64,000 nt of DNA from Prorocentrum cordatum (GCA_963575745.1 CAUYUJ010022504.1:328001-392000); one strand, 5' to 3'. Positions 37,716 to 47,990 are shown, counted from the stretch's first letter. Program-made: numbers and translations. The notes: generated by a model from the letters alone, not told the origin.

Positions 37716-38331
37716 TGTCTGGGAACGGAACCTACAAGCCTCGTCGATTCGGTGACTGTGGGGTCAGCGCTACGCCAATGCTGACGGATGCCTGTCCACT
37801 CGGACGCGGCGTTGTCAAAAAACCAGCCCCACCCCCTCAGCATTGAGGAACGCGCTTTCTGACAAGTGCCGACAGCATCGTGCTCCAGGATTTCAAGTCC
37901 CATTTCTGAATATTTTTGACGAGGCGTGTAGGAGGCCGGGAAATGGGCACCAACACCAACACAGGGGGTAGCCTCCACAGGGGAGGGTGATCCTAGATTT
38001 CGATGCCGGAGGTAATATTTATCGGCCACATGGGAAGCCAGGACATTTACTACCATCACCAAGATCGAGATCTCCTTCCCTCGGTGGAGGCACACGGCCG
38101 ATATTGGTGTTGGTGTCAACCTCTAGGCCTGCGAGGACCAGGCAACTCCCGTCTTGAGTTATTTGCCGATCGTTCGTTTCGACCAGCTTCCTGGACGGCC
38201 CCCGGGCCCGGCGAAGGCCCCCGATGGCCGAAGCGTGCCCAAGGCCTCGCGCCGTGCTGTTCTGCTGTCACGATGCGAGGGGGGGCCTGCGGAGGAGGAT
38301 GACCCGAGGATGGAGCATGGCAGACCATGGA
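37716..38331. other. Unassigned; R3-like arm at about 38150-38270
   Basis: 37716-38150 shows nothing recognisable. The R3 arm has GACGGCCCCCGGGCCCGGCG. Confidence 0.5.
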
Positions 38332-39504
38332 GGTTAGGTCGGGCATGTCCCTCTGCAGGGGGATCTTGGACGAAAAATCCCACCAGCCCTTTGGGCGTGA
38401 GTGGTTTAGAGAGCCCGCTCTGTTCTCAACCCCCTTCTTCCCCTTCGGGGAGGGGTTTACCCCTCCCCCTACCCCCTCCCCCTGGGCCTGGAGAGGGCGC
38501 CCCGCGGGTCGTTGGAGGGGTCTTTTTCGACTCCTGGGAGGGCTAAAAAACGACACCCCTCACGAGGATTCTGGCCCCGACGGGGGGAGGCAGAAAAGTG
38601 CTCCCCTCTTCTTTGAAGCCAAAATCATTGATTTTACTACGGTTTTGGCCCCATTTTGGCCTTCTGAGGGGGCAGCGCTAATTAAAGCTCCCCTCTTCTT
38701 TCAAGCCAAAATCATTGATTTTACTAAGGTTTTGGCCCCATTTTGGCCTTCTGAGGGGGCAGCGCTAATTAAAGCTCCCCTCTTCTTTGATCGATTTCCT
38801 CCAAGATGGCCCCAAGAAGCGCCCAGGAGGCACCAAGAGGCCCCAAGATGGCCCCAAGAGGCCCCCAGGAGGCCCCCAAGAGGATCCCAAACGGCCCAAA
38901 GAGGCCCCCCCGAGGCACCCAAGACGCCGAGGCCATCTGACCCTCAGGACGACCCTCTACTCGCCTGGGCGTCGTTTCTGGACGGGCAGGAGGAGGGGCC
39001 CGAACGACTCACACCAGGACGAGGGGCCCGAACAACTCACACCACGAGAAGCCCGAACGACTCACACCAGGACGAAGAGCCCGAACGACTCACACCACGA
39101 AGAGCCCGAACGACTCACACCAGGAAGAAGGGCCCGAACGACTCACACCAGGACGAGAAGCCCGAACGACTCAAACCACGAGGAGCGCTTTCTCTCCCTC
39201 CTCCTCCGCCTCGTCCTTCTCCCGCTCCCACCACAAGGAGGATGTACAAGGAGGCGGGAGGAAGGAGGAACAGGGGAGATATGCGGGGGCAGGCGGAAAC
39301 ACGCCTGAAAAAACACGACTGTCGGCATGCTTCGCTAGAGTTGCTGTTTTGAGATGGGCTGGTGGGGATACGCGAAGCGTGAAGAATTCAAATTTGTCGG
39401 AACATCATACTCCCAGAGTGCCAAGGAATACGGAAGAAAACGCCCCCAGACTATTTTTAAACTATTTTTGAATACTCCTCCCGTAGGGGGACAGGCCCGA
39501 CTGA
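38332..39504 (+). mobile_element. R1 MITE copy 9, split by an R10 insertion
   Basis: The left end GGTTAGGTCGGGCATGTCCC stops being R1-like at about 38380 (GACGAAAAATC); the R1 right half resumes near 39440 and ends GGGACAGGCCCGACTGA. Flanks ACCATGGA (38324-38331) and ACCATGGG (39505-39512) confirm that the two halves are one element. Confidence 0.85.
38381..39373 (+). mobile_element. R10 element copy 1 (nested in R1)
   Basis: Bounded by ATCCCACCAGCCC and GGGCTGGTGGGGAT. Contains two 86-bp units with AATCATTGATTTTACTAAGG, degenerate CCCAAGAGGC repeats (38810-38935), and a minisatellite of CCGAACGACTCACACCAGGA units (38998-39180). The 38580-38940 part matches 55010-55260 in copy 2. Confidence 0.7.
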
Positions 39505-39512
39505 ACCATGGG

Positions 39513-40104
39513 GAAGAGGCGAGCCGCAGGCGGCTCGCCGTGGGAGGAGGCGCTCGCTCGCTGCTGGACTCCGAGGCTACTGGGTCCAAGGCGGATGCTC
39601 CCCGTCGCTCGGACGTACATTCCCTGTGTTTGTTGTTCGGTCCCGTGCGTGGTTTCGCAGGAGGATCCAGGCCTCGCCGAGAAGAACATGCACACGTCCG
39701 AGCGATGCCAAGGATAGGGAAAGACTTGTGGATGAAGAGGATGCCTCAAAGATGGGGCATGGCCTCTGCAGACCGCGGGGAGGAGGAGGCGCGCAGTGAA
39801 GGAGCCCTGGGGCACACAAATAAACATGCACAACTAACAGGATTCCCTACATGTTCGCATATTTCCTGGGTTTTCGTATTCCCCCACACACACTTCCCAT
39901 ATTTTCCTATATTTTCAAATATTTTCCTGGGGATCGACGATTCATTGTGTCTGTGTGTGTTTTTCCCCTCCTGCCGCAGTCGGCTCGCTGTGGGAGGAGA
40001 GCGCTCGCTCGCTGCTCGACGCCGAGGCCACCGATCCGACGCGGAGGTCGGGAAAAGACCCGTGGACGACGGGGAGGAGCGGTGGCGAGCCTGGGGTGAA
40101 GTAC
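39513..40104. other. No feature recognised
   Basis: AT-richer at 39830-39960 with TTTTCCTATATTTTC repeats; no coding domain. Words around CGCTCGCTCGCTGCTGGACT recur at 40000-40020. Confidence 0.5.
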
Positions 40105-40430
40105 AGTAGCTCCTCTCCTCCTCCTCCTCCTCCTCCTCCTCCTCCCTCCTCCTCCTCCCTTCTCCTCCTCCTCCTCCCTCCTCCTGCTCCCCCTTCTCCT
40201 CCTCCTCCTCATCCTCCTCCTCCTCCTCCTCCTCCTCCTCCTCCCTTCTCCTCCTCATCATCCTCCTCCTCCTCCCTTCTCCTCCTCCTCCTCCTCCTCC
40301 TCCTCCTCCTCCTCCTCTCTCTCTCCTCCTCCTCCTCCTCCTCCTCCTCCTCCTCCTCCTCCTCCTCGTCCTCCTCATCCTTCTCCTCCTCCTCCTCCTC
40401 CTCCGCCTCCTCCCTCCCTCCCTCCCTCCC
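40105..40430. repeat. (CTC)n microsatellite
   Basis: More than 300 bp of CTC with CTCCCT and CTCATC interruptions. Confidence 0.95.
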
Positions 40431-41100
40431 CCAAAGGGGGCCGACCACAAGAAACCTTCCACAGGAAACCCAACCCTGAGACCCCAGGACGTCCACTGAT
40501 TTTTTGCGTGGGGGCGTCACGCTTTCCATTGCAAAGCCATCGAGACTCAAGAAACCCAGGGCACCCTGGAGGCAAGCAGGGTGTCTCTCGGCATCCAAGG
40601 ACAAAGGAAAACTTTCAGAAGGCTTATGTTGCGCCCATCGTACTTAAGGAGGGCCACGTCCCAGAAATCATTTCGAGCACCCGAAGAAGTATCGAAAGAA
40701 TGTCGAAAGAGTGTCGGAACAGTGTCGGCCGAGTGTCTCCCAGGGCCCGGCACGTGAACACCCTCGAGTTTTTGGGTACTCTTCTGGTGCTCGAAAAATT
40801 CTTGTTGGTGGTCAAGGCCGAAGTAGGTTGGAACATCCTGTCAGAAGCCCCGAGGGCGTCTGAGAAGTCCCGCCGCCTGCCGAGAACGCCTTCTCCTTCT
40901 CCGTCCCCCCCCCCCCCTGGCCGCCGAGCTCCGGAGCGGGGGCGGGGAGGAGGTCGGGCGTGCTCGGCACTGCTTGCCGCAGTCTGCGCGCCGCCCGACG
41001 AGGGGGGGGACGGCCGGCTCCTGGAAGGGGGGGACGCAGCGGCCTCGCATCGGCGACACACCGCCGACGGATCGGCGACGGGGCCCTGATGGCGCAACCG
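40431..41100. other. No gene recognised
   Basis: A short GAAAGAGTGTCGGAACAGTG-type tandem is at 40690-40740. The rest is unassigned. Confidence 0.5.
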
Positions 41101-41104
41101 CACG

Positions 41105-41605
41105 CCCCTCCTCCTCCTCCTCCTCCTCCTCCTCCTCCTCCTCCTCCTCCTCCCCTCCCTCCTCCTCCTCCTCCTCCCTCCTCCTCCTCCTCCTCCTCCC
41201 TCCTCCTCCTCCTCCTCCTCCTCCTCCTCCTCCTCCTCCTCCTCCAACTCCCCCTCCTGGGTAGAGACTCAGCTCACGCAGCAGATTTCCCCAGCGCCTC
41301 CCGGCGCCGGGAGGCGCCCAGATATATCGGGGAGCGGGCCCGGCAGCGGGGCCGAATAGCCAACGGCATGCAGCAGAGTCCGCAGCCCCATTATCTCCCC
41401 GTCCCCCCCACCTCTGGTTCGGCCCGACCTGGGCGGGGAGGAGGAGGAGGAGGAGGAGGAGGAGGAGAGGAGAGGGAGGGGAGGAGGGGGAGGAGAGGAG
41501 AGGAGAGGAGGAGGAGGAGGAAGGAGGGGAGGAGGAGGAGGAGGAGGAGGAGGAGGGGGAGGAGGAGGAGGAGGAGGAGGAGGAGGAGGAGGAGGAGGGC
41601 CGACG
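41105..41605. repeat. (CTC)n and (GAG)n tracts flanking an R4 element
   Basis: CTC at 41105-41255 and GAG at 41430-41605, opposite in sense, enclose the R4 copy at 41262-41427. Confidence 0.9.
41262..41427 (+). mobile_element. R4 TIR element copy 2
   Basis: ACTCAGCTCACGCAGCAG, GCGCCTCCCGGCGCCGGGAG and TGGTTCGGCCCGA as in the other R4 copies; CCTGGGT/CCTGGGC flank it. Confidence 0.65.
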
Positions 41606-42689
41606 CAGCCCCATCCTCGACCGATGCCCCCCTGACGTTGCCCCCCCTTATCGGCTCCAGGGCGGCCGTGCGGAACTGCCCAGGCAGGCTCCAGAAAGCT
41701 CTCGGCGAGGCGCAGCTGCTGGTGAGCACCCCGAGGCCGGAACGCCGCCGAGAAGCGACGGAAACGCCCGAAGACCGCGAGCCTGACCACTGACCTCCTC
41801 CTGGCCCCATCACATGAGCCTTATCCCCCATAACGTTGCCCCTGAAAGGCTGGAGGAGAAGAGGACGAGGAGGAGAAGGACGAGGATGACCCAAGGATGG
41901 AGCGAGCGGTGGCGGTCGTGGCAGCTGCGCCCCCACGGCCTGGATTCCAGGGCGCGATGCCGTGGATGCGCGATCGCATGGATACGCCCCGCGCGGGGCA
42001 TCCGTTATCGACCCGCACCGAAGGGGCAGCGGCAGCGGCCCAGGGGCCGGGCCCGCGAGGCCGTGCCTACGCAGATGTCATCGGTCCACGGCCGGGCAGG
42101 AGAAGGACGATGACGGCTCGAGACGCAAGCGGGCGGTGGCGGTCGTGGCAGCGTGCAAAGGGCCCTCGGCTCGTGCGCCGGCGGGCCGCGGAGACTAGCC
42201 CCCGCGAATTGCGTCGCGCGCGTGCGCCGCCGGGCCGCAGGTCCCATAGAGCGGCGGCGGCCCGTGCCTCCCCCCCCCTCCCTCTCTCCCCTCCTCCCCC
42301 GCCCCCCCCCCCTCCCTCCCCTCCCCCCCTCCTCCCCTCCTCCTCCCCCTCTCTCCCCTCCTCCCCCAGGAAGGCCCGTGCCTCCCCCGCTCCCCCCGTC
42401 CTCCCCCGCCCCTCACCCACTGGAAGGCTGGAGCAGCCCCGGAGTGGTCAGGCGGGTGGCGCACAGACAGCCCTCGGCAGGCAGCCCTCCCTGTCCTCCA
42501 CAGGCCCCCCCCCGAGCAGCCCGCGGGGCGATCCCGACACCCTGGCGCGCCGCCTCCGGCGGTGCCCCCGGGGCGCGGCGCGCGACCCGGGTGATGGGGT
42601 CCTGAGACCGCTCTGGGATCCTCGGGGGGGGGGGCTGTCGAGGCCAGCCGGGACTGCCTGGGGGGGGGCCGTCTGTGCGAGGCCCGGAC
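41606..42689. other. No gene recognised; C-rich tract 42266-42418
   Basis: GCGGTGGCGGTCGTGGCAG occurs at 41908 and 42132, so there is a local duplication. CCCCTCC-rich low-complexity DNA follows. Confidence 0.5.
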
Positions 42690-42860
42690 CCAGACATGCG
42701 GCGGCCTGACTTTTGTTCAGGGCGGCGCCCCCAGAAGCCCCCCCGACCCCTTCCCCGGGGCCGGCTTTCCATCCTTCGTCTCTTGACGGCCCGAGGGCCC
42801 GGCGAGGGCCCCCAGGGGCCGAACCTAGCGAACGACTGCCGCCCCGATTCTTGTGACGCC
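42690..42860 (-). mobile_element. R3 TIR element
   Basis: GGGGCCGGCTTTCCATCCTT, GTCTCTTGACGGCCCGAGGG, CCGGCGAGGGCCCCCAGGGG and CGACTGCCGCCCCGATTCTT in inverse order to the 37.5-kb copy. Confidence 0.7.
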
Positions 42861-43151
42861 GCGAGCGTGCCTGGGAAGCCTCACCACGCCGGCGCGGGAA
42901 GAGGTGCGCGGCGCGCGCGAGGAGCGAAGATTAACAGGCCGGTCGGCCAGCATTTACAGACCAGGGTCGCGCCGGGAAGGCGACGGGCGGGCGCGGGACC
43001 GCGCGCGACGTCGCTCCTCCCCGGCAGCACACGCGTGGGGCGGGGGGCTGGAGCGCGCAGCCGGGGCCAAGACGCCGCCGCCAGGCCTCCATCTAAGGTT
43101 GACTCGCGCAACAGATATAGAAGGAGAAACAGACAGCAACGTATACGCTTG

Positions 43152-43286
43152 CGGAGGCCCGCGCGGAGTGCTCGGAGCGGCGCTTGGCCACCCCGGGGGG
43201 TTGCCGCCCCTGGTGCGCTGCGCGCGCCGGAGAGGGGGGGGGGGGGGGCCAGCGCCGGTCCAGGAAACCCGCGCGGAGCTCCGAGA
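43152..43286 (+). mobile_element. R2 TIR element copy 2 (downstream of the HAD gene)
   Basis: GCGGAGGCCCGCGCGGAGTG … CCCGCGCGGAGCTCCGAGAG. About 65 bp beyond the HAD stop codon; either 3' UTR or intergenic. Confidence 0.75.
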
Positions 43287-43349
43287 GAGCAGCTGCGTCG
43301 ATGCCTCTGATTTATCCTTCGGCAAGTCCCCGCCCCCCGCTCCGCTCGC

Positions 43350-43580
43350 TCACTCGCAGCGGATGCACAGGTCCAGGTTGCCGTCGTGGTGGAGGATCTG
43401 CTGGAAGCAGCTGGTCACCAGGGCGTGCTGCTTGCAGATCTGGCCGACGTCGGGCCGCTCCACGAACTTCAGCGACTTCGACCGGCAGTTTGGCAGCGGC
43501 TTCGTGGCGCGCAGCAGCGCCTCCCGCTCGTGGAGGCTGTCGCCCAGCGACAGAATGTTCCACGCCCTGCCGCAGCCCTC
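43350..43580 (-). CDS. HAD-superfamily phosphatase-like gene, exon 4 (terminal)
   Basis: Reads EGCGRAWNILSLGDSLHERE, continues through NCRSKSLKFVERPDVGQICK and ends NLDLCIRCE with TGA at 43352-43350. LSLGDSxxERE is HAD motif IV (the acidic Mg-binding residues). Spliced to exon 3 the frame is kept if the intron is 43789-43581 (GA at the start, AG at the end). The tail resembles a family of dinoflagellate HAD-like proteins that I recall but cannot verify here. Substrate unknown. Confidence 0.78.
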   Translation of the reverse strand, partial: EGCGRAWNILSLGDSLHEREALLRATKPLPNCRSKSLKFVERPDVGQICKQHALVTSCFQQILHHDGNLDLCIRCE

Positions 43581-43600
43581 CTCCAGAGGCAGGATACGTA

Positions 43601-43770
43601 CATAAACATACGTATTTCGAAGCTCCGCGAAGATTTCTGGGATCGGCGATGGACTCCCCTGGCAGCGCCTCGCCCCCAGAGCCGTCCCTGGCGCGCTCCG
43701 CTCGCCAGGGGGGGGTGTCCAGCGCCGACCCAGGAAATCCGCGCGGACCTTCGAAAGTTTCTGTTTAGAC
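43601..43770 (+). mobile_element. R2 TIR element copy 3, filling HAD intron 3
   Basis: TTTCGAAGCTCCGCGAAGAT at one end is the inverse of GCGCGGACCTTCGAAAG at the other, about 45 bp with mismatches; outer CATAAACATA is partly mirrored by CTGTTTAGAC. It occupies 170 of the 209 bp between exons 3 and 4. Confidence 0.85.
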
Positions 43771-43789
43771 AGATCTGTCTTCGTCGGTC

Positions 43790-43984
43790 CTCCCCGTAGA
43801 TGCGCATTATCTCCGCCTCGAAGGCGCGCAACTTCCACTCCAGCGGCGACGACACCTCGGGGGACTCGTACGCTGTCCTCGCCGACAGGAGCTTGACGTT
43901 CTCCAAGATGGGCAGCAGCGTCGGCAGGAACTTCGCGCAGCTGAGCTCGATCCAGCCACGCTGCGCATTTGTAACCAGCACCAC
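43790..43984 (-). CDS. HAD-superfamily phosphatase-like gene, exon 3
   Basis: Sixty-five codons reading VVLVTNAQRGWIELSCAKFL, then ILENVKLLSARTAYESPE, and SSPLEWKLRAFEAEIMRIYG. VLVTN is HAD motif II (Thr), and the Lys of EWKLRAF is motif III. AG at 43986-43985 is the acceptor; the intron before it (45026-43985) starts GC. The domain order I-II-III-IV is complete when exons 1-4 are joined. Confidence 0.82.
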
Positions 43985-44025
43985 CTCCAGAGGGAGGAAC
44001 ACAGCTGCACGAGCATAGCATAGCC

Positions 44026-44166
44026 TCTCGGAGGTCCAGGCGGATTCCTAGAGTCGACGTTTGACCACCCTCTCTGGCGCGCGCAGCGCGCCGGGGGGTG
44101 GCGGGCGCCGTGCCGCCAGGGGAGTGCGTCGCCGACTTCAGAACTCCGTAGGGACCTCAGAGAGCG
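44026..44166 (+). mobile_element. R2 TIR element copy 4, inside HAD intron 2
   Basis: CTCTCGGAGGTCCAGGCGGA at one end and TCCGTAGGGACCTCAGAGAG at the other. Inner GC-rich hairpin CTGGCGCGCGCAGCGCGCCG. It is close to the 3' splice site of intron 2. Confidence 0.75.
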
Positions 44167-45026
44167 CATGCTTACGCAAAGGTTGCTGTTTGGTCGATCC
44201 TGTGAGGACGGACAGATGTCGCCGCGCCGCTTGTTCTCGACGCGCCCAAGTGGACGCCGCCTACACCACGGCAAGCCAACGGCAAGCCCTGCGCCCCGCG
44301 CCCAAGTGGACAACGCTGGCACCGCGGCAAACCAACGGCAAGCCACAACGCCCGAGGCGGCGTTTGCCCAGCTGGCCGAGGCACCCGCCCCAAGACGGAA
44401 GGCCACACGTCGGAAGAAACGGCGCGGCGACAGATACCCATACCGCTGCTCCCCGGACCTCTCATGGGGTGCGTTCTGAAAGGGATGCAGGGAAGACTCC
44501 AGCCGTGGCGACAAGGGCTTTTCGGCACGAGCAGCAGCATTTGAATAGGAGATCGGCTGCATAACTGGGGTATCCCAGCTTGTTCGTCGGAAGTTCAAGA
44601 ACACGTACCATGTTAGCATCTCTGCGAAAACAACACGTGCTTGTAACTTATCCGAGATACGGTCTAGTTCGCTGCAAATCAATTATGTCATGGATCTCCT
44701 GCAGTGGGGGCACGCATCAAGAAACCATATGCATTTCGTCAGGGCATCCTGGGTTTCTTCGCTCCGCGCGCTGCGCGGTGACTTCCCGCAGCCGTGGAAG
44801 AAGCTGCTGCGCTCAGGGTGCTCGGGGCTTCCCCCCCAAGGGAGGGAGGCCTCGCCCTGGGCCTGTTTGGGCCTCCTCCTCCTCCTCCTCCTCCTCCTCC
44901 TCCTCCTCCTCCTCCTGGGGCGGGTCTTCAGGGTTGGGCTTCTTGCGAGGCGTTCTTGCGGCCGCGCCCGCACTGCGCTCGAGGCATCGGTCTCTGCCCC
45001 TCCTCCGAGGCTGCCCTTGTCCGCGC
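44167..45026. other. Remainder of HAD intron 2
   Basis: CTC microsatellite at 44874-44917 and a duplicated CGCCCAAGTGGAC-containing word at 44243 and 44300; nothing else recognisable. The intron begins GC at 45026. Confidence 0.6.
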
Positions 45027-45146
45027 CTCGCCGTGCTGCTTCGCGGCGGCGAGCGTCTCGGCGGCCGCCCTCGCGACCTCCGCGAGCTCCTCCCGCTGCG
45101 CCGCCGTGAGGCGGGAGCTGCCGTCCAGCCGCAGGCCCTGCCCCTG
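45027..45146 (-). CDS. HAD-superfamily phosphatase-like gene, exon 2
   Basis: Forty codons reading QGQGLRLDGSSRLTAAQREE, then LAEVARAAAETLAAAKQHGE, an amphipathic helical linker. Joining gives STWVQ-(Q)GQGLRLD upstream and KQHGE-VVLVTNA downstream in frame. The acceptor is CTGCAG (an alternative is three bases later). The donor is GC after GAG at 45029-45027. It lies just downstream (gene sense) of a (GTG)n tract. No start ATG is needed because it is internal. Confidence 0.72.
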
Positions 45147-45161
45147 CTGCAGGTCCCAGGA

Positions 45162-45370
45162 ACATGCACCACCACCACCACCACCACCACCACCACCACC
45201 ACCACCACCACCACCACCACCACCACCACTCTCAAATACTCATTCTGGGGGCCTCCCTGGAGCCACTCGCTCCACTCATGCATCGAAGCTGCCACCACCA
45301 CCACCACTCTCAGCTCCTCATTCTGGGGACCTCCCTGGAGCCACTCGCTCCACTCGTGCATCGAAGCTGC
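45162..45370 (+). repeat. (CAC)n and a duplicated 72-bp unit
   Basis: About 22 CAC units, then two copies of a unit with CTGGAGCCACTCGCTCCACT and CATCGAAGCTG (45232-45297, 45300-45370), all in HAD intron 1. Confidence 0.9.
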
Positions 45371-45384
45371 GTCGAGCAGAACCT

Positions 45385-45526
45385 AGTCCAACCTGTGTCG
45401 AGCCTGAGTCGGACCCGAGTCGAGCCTGAGTCGAGCCCGAGTCGACCCCGAGTCGAACCAGAGTCGAACCCGAGGCGAACCTGAGTCGAACCCGAGTCGA
45501 ACCTGAGTCGAACCTGAGTCGAACAG
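45385..45526 (+). repeat. 11/12-bp minisatellite GAGTCGAACCYG
   Basis: At least a dozen GAGTCGAxCCxx units in HAD intron 1. 45527-45852 shows nothing else. Confidence 0.9.
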
Positions 45527-45852
45527 ACCCGTTAGGGGGGCCCCAGGACGGTCCCCGAAACGAGCACCGAACCATTTTGACGCGTTGCCTACAGGGACAC
45601 TGGCGAAAGCGACTTCTGAGACCGAGGCAGTCCTTCTAAAACATCGAAGTGCAGGTGAAGGCGTCATGCGTGGACAAAGCCGACTGGACTCGAGAAATCG
45701 GTGTCACCCGTCTCAAAAGCCCCTTTCCGAGGGGTTCCTTTTGGAACCGCACGACATCATTCCACCCTCCTCTCCCTCTTCTCTTTCCCGGGAGAGCGAA
45801 AGGGTGAGGGAGGTGGTGGTGGGGTAGAGTTACTTTTGGGCCGGCCCCGCAC

Positions 45853-45919
45853 CTGCACCCACGTGGAAGGCAGCACGGTGTCGTCCCAGTCGAAGATGGC
45901 CAGGCAGTGCCAAGGGGGG
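45853..45919 (-). CDS. HAD-superfamily phosphatase-like gene, exon 1 (first found)
   Basis: Reads PPWHCLAIFDWDDTVLPSTW and VQ. FDWDDT is HAD motif I (DxDxT), in which the first Asp is the nucleophile. The donor CAG/GTGCGG at 45852 is a canonical GT site. The 5' border is set at a CAG acceptor and is uncertain; earlier exons, including the start codon, are not identified. HAD proteins are mostly phosphatases; the substrate cannot be inferred. Confidence 0.75.
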
Positions 45920-46130
45920 CTGCCCCAGGAGCTCCAAAATATGTACACGTCGTTCATTCCCAATCGTGCTCATTTCTAATCGTGCTCGTTTCTATAATTG
46001 TTCCTGGCCCCCTGGTGGCCAGCAAGAGGCCCAGGACAGAACACTTAGAAATGAAAGGGTCTTGGCCCCCCGAAAATTCAAAGACAATTCGAAGAATTCG
46101 AAATTAACCATATGTATGTACGCAAGAAGC
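45920..46130. other. No feature recognised
   Basis: Upstream of HAD exon 1. TCGTGCTCATTTCTAATCGT-type short duplication at 45962-45990. Confidence 0.5.
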
Positions 46131-46265
46131 CAGGACGAAAACTCGGCCTCTGGGGGCCTCCGCTGGGCGCCAGGACCGTCAGAGAACGCCTCGGGAGGAC
46201 CAGCCTGCCTCGCAGAGATGGTCGGGACTTCGGGGCGCCCCGCTCCATGGAGAGGGCCGGGACTT
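46130..46265 (+). mobile_element. R3 TIR element
   Basis: GGGGGCCTCCGCTGGGCGCC, CAGGACCGTCAGAGAACG and GGTCGGGACTTCGGGGCGCC in the R3 order. Confidence 0.65.
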
Positions 46266-46269
46266 TCGG

Positions 46270-46448
46270 GGGGAACGAAAAGGGTAGGGTAAAGAATCAG
46301 CTCACGTAGCTGCTTTTCCCAGCGCCTCCCGGCGCCAGGAGGCGCCCATGTCTCGAGTAGTGGGCCCGGCGGCGGGGCCGAAACCAGCTGCATGCGTGCA
46401 TGCAGTAATGGGCTCCTTTCCCGATCCCCCCCTCTTCGTTCGGCCCGA
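46270..46448 (+). mobile_element. R4 TIR element copy 3
   Basis: GGGAACGAAAAGGGTAGGG … CTCTTCGTTCGGCCCGA; interior AATCAGCTCACGTAGCTG and GGGGCCGAAACCAGCTGCAT. GACTTTCG/GACTTCTG flanks; it seems to have landed in R3-like sequence. Confidence 0.75.
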
Positions 46449-47027
46449 GACTTCTGGGGACCCCGTATCGAAGAGTGCGGACACCGGCTCTCTGTGCCGC
46501 TCGGGGGGGGGGGTCGCCGCCTCGTCGACGAGGGCGGCCCCCCTCAGGACCCCCGAGGGCCCCGCAGGGAGCTCCCAGAACGCCCGAGACCGTCCAAGAT
46601 TTCCTCGGCCTCCGATCCTCGAAACTGGATCCTCGGGGAGAACATGGCGACACCCTCAGTTCGGGGGCCGGCCAAGAGGGGGGCGTCCAAGAGGGGGGGC
46701 GCAAATCATGGCTGGCGGCACGCTCGCGGCCCAGGGGCGGAGCCAAGGACGTAATGAAACACGAAGAGGCGCCATGAGATCTGAGGAAATATCAGGGTCC
46801 ACGCCATGACATCCCCCCCCCTAGTCATCACCCCCCTCTTGGCCGCCCCCGATCAGCCCCACACGCCCGACGATGGCGACCTCTTCAGTGCGTGGCCCCG
46901 AACCCCTTCCTCCGCGAAGAGCTGTCTCACGGATCCCTTTTTCATGGCCACGGGGCCCGATGACTGGCCCCAGGTGCCGAAACCAAAGGAAACCGCCCCG
47001 ATTGCCTCACAACTGCACCAGAGAGAA
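46449..47027. other. No gene recognised
   Basis: GC-rich with an R3-like fragment near 46560-46640; otherwise unassigned. Confidence 0.5.
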
Positions 47028-47245
47028 GCCCCAATCCGTGGATGGTTTTCGCTGAGGAGATCGACCGGGAGCCTGGGAGCCCGGGAGCCCAGAAGCCACC
47101 GAAATCGGCCCGGAACCGATGACCGGGCACCCAGGAACCCGGAACCGGGAACCCAGGAACCCAGCCTGCTACCAAAATCGGCGGGAAACTTTCGCCAAAT
47201 CTTGCAACTTCCGCTAGAACCCCTTCAGTGCAAGCACCGATCGGG
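47028..47245 (+). repeat. R8 family repeat
   Basis: Same order of words as 33738-34020. Confidence 0.8.
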
Positions 47246-47443
47246 GCAAAAAGCGTATCGTCGGAGAAATGGTGCCCTCTCCTCCGACGTAGGAATTTCT
47301 TTCGTGCGTGACGTCGGCCTCTGGGCCAGATCTCGAGCCTTTCCCCTGGGGGCCTGCTTCTCAGCAGGAGTCGGTTCGACCACAGGGCCCGGGAGGCGAC
47401 AACCAGAGCCCGAAAACGCCGCAAAACCGACCGCCACTATGAT

Positions 47444-47599
47444 TAGGTCGGGCGTGTCCCCCTACAGGCGGATTTGGGGCGAAAATTGAACAAATACAGA
47501 AATATTAGAAAAGGGTCAAAAATGGTTAACAAAATCGTCCCCTGACTATGTTTTGACTACTTTTGGAAAATTCCTCCTGTAGAGGGACAGGCCCGACTT
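47444..47599 (+). mobile_element. R1 MITE copy 10
   Basis: TTAGGTCGGGCGTGTCCCCC and GAGGGACAGGCCCGACTT; no clear target duplication. Confidence 0.75.
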
Positions 47600-47819
47600 C
47601 ATCACAAGGCCAGTGCGGCGACCTCCAGAGCTGACACCCTGATCTCTTGATAACCCGATCAGAGGCGACGCTAGGGGCGAATAGTAGCCCGGGAAAGAGC
47701 AATACATGCATTCAGGTGCGCCGATGATCTATGTCTGAGAAAAGGCTCCCGGGCGAATATACGTGCAATGCCCGCCCCAAAGCTATTCGCCCCCTGGCGT
47801 CGCCGCCGATCCGAGAGCG

Positions 47820-47990
47820 GCCGGCCCCCGTGGCACTGCCCGGCGATGAAGATGGTGTCCTCGGCCGAGCTCGAGAACCCGCAGGCGGACCCCTCGCCCG
47901 AGGTCCGCGTCGACGGCGTGTCTCCGGCCGCGCCGCCCTTCAGGGCCTCGCCCGGCCCGGCGAGCCCCCCGCCCGCCTTCGGAGGGCGCA
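47820..47990 (-). CDS. Candidate host exon (unknown)
   Basis: Minus strand reads KAGGGLAGPGEALKGGAAGD, TPSTRTSGEGSACGFSSSAE and DTIFIAGQCHGG. Residue composition is less biased than the other frames in this GC-rich stretch, and the strand matches the other host exons. No domain or sure splice site. Confidence 0.22.

Noticed and set aside
41897-42709. Arg/Pro-rich frame of about 270 codons
   Set aside because: Low-complexity C-rich sequence and a local duplication; no domain.
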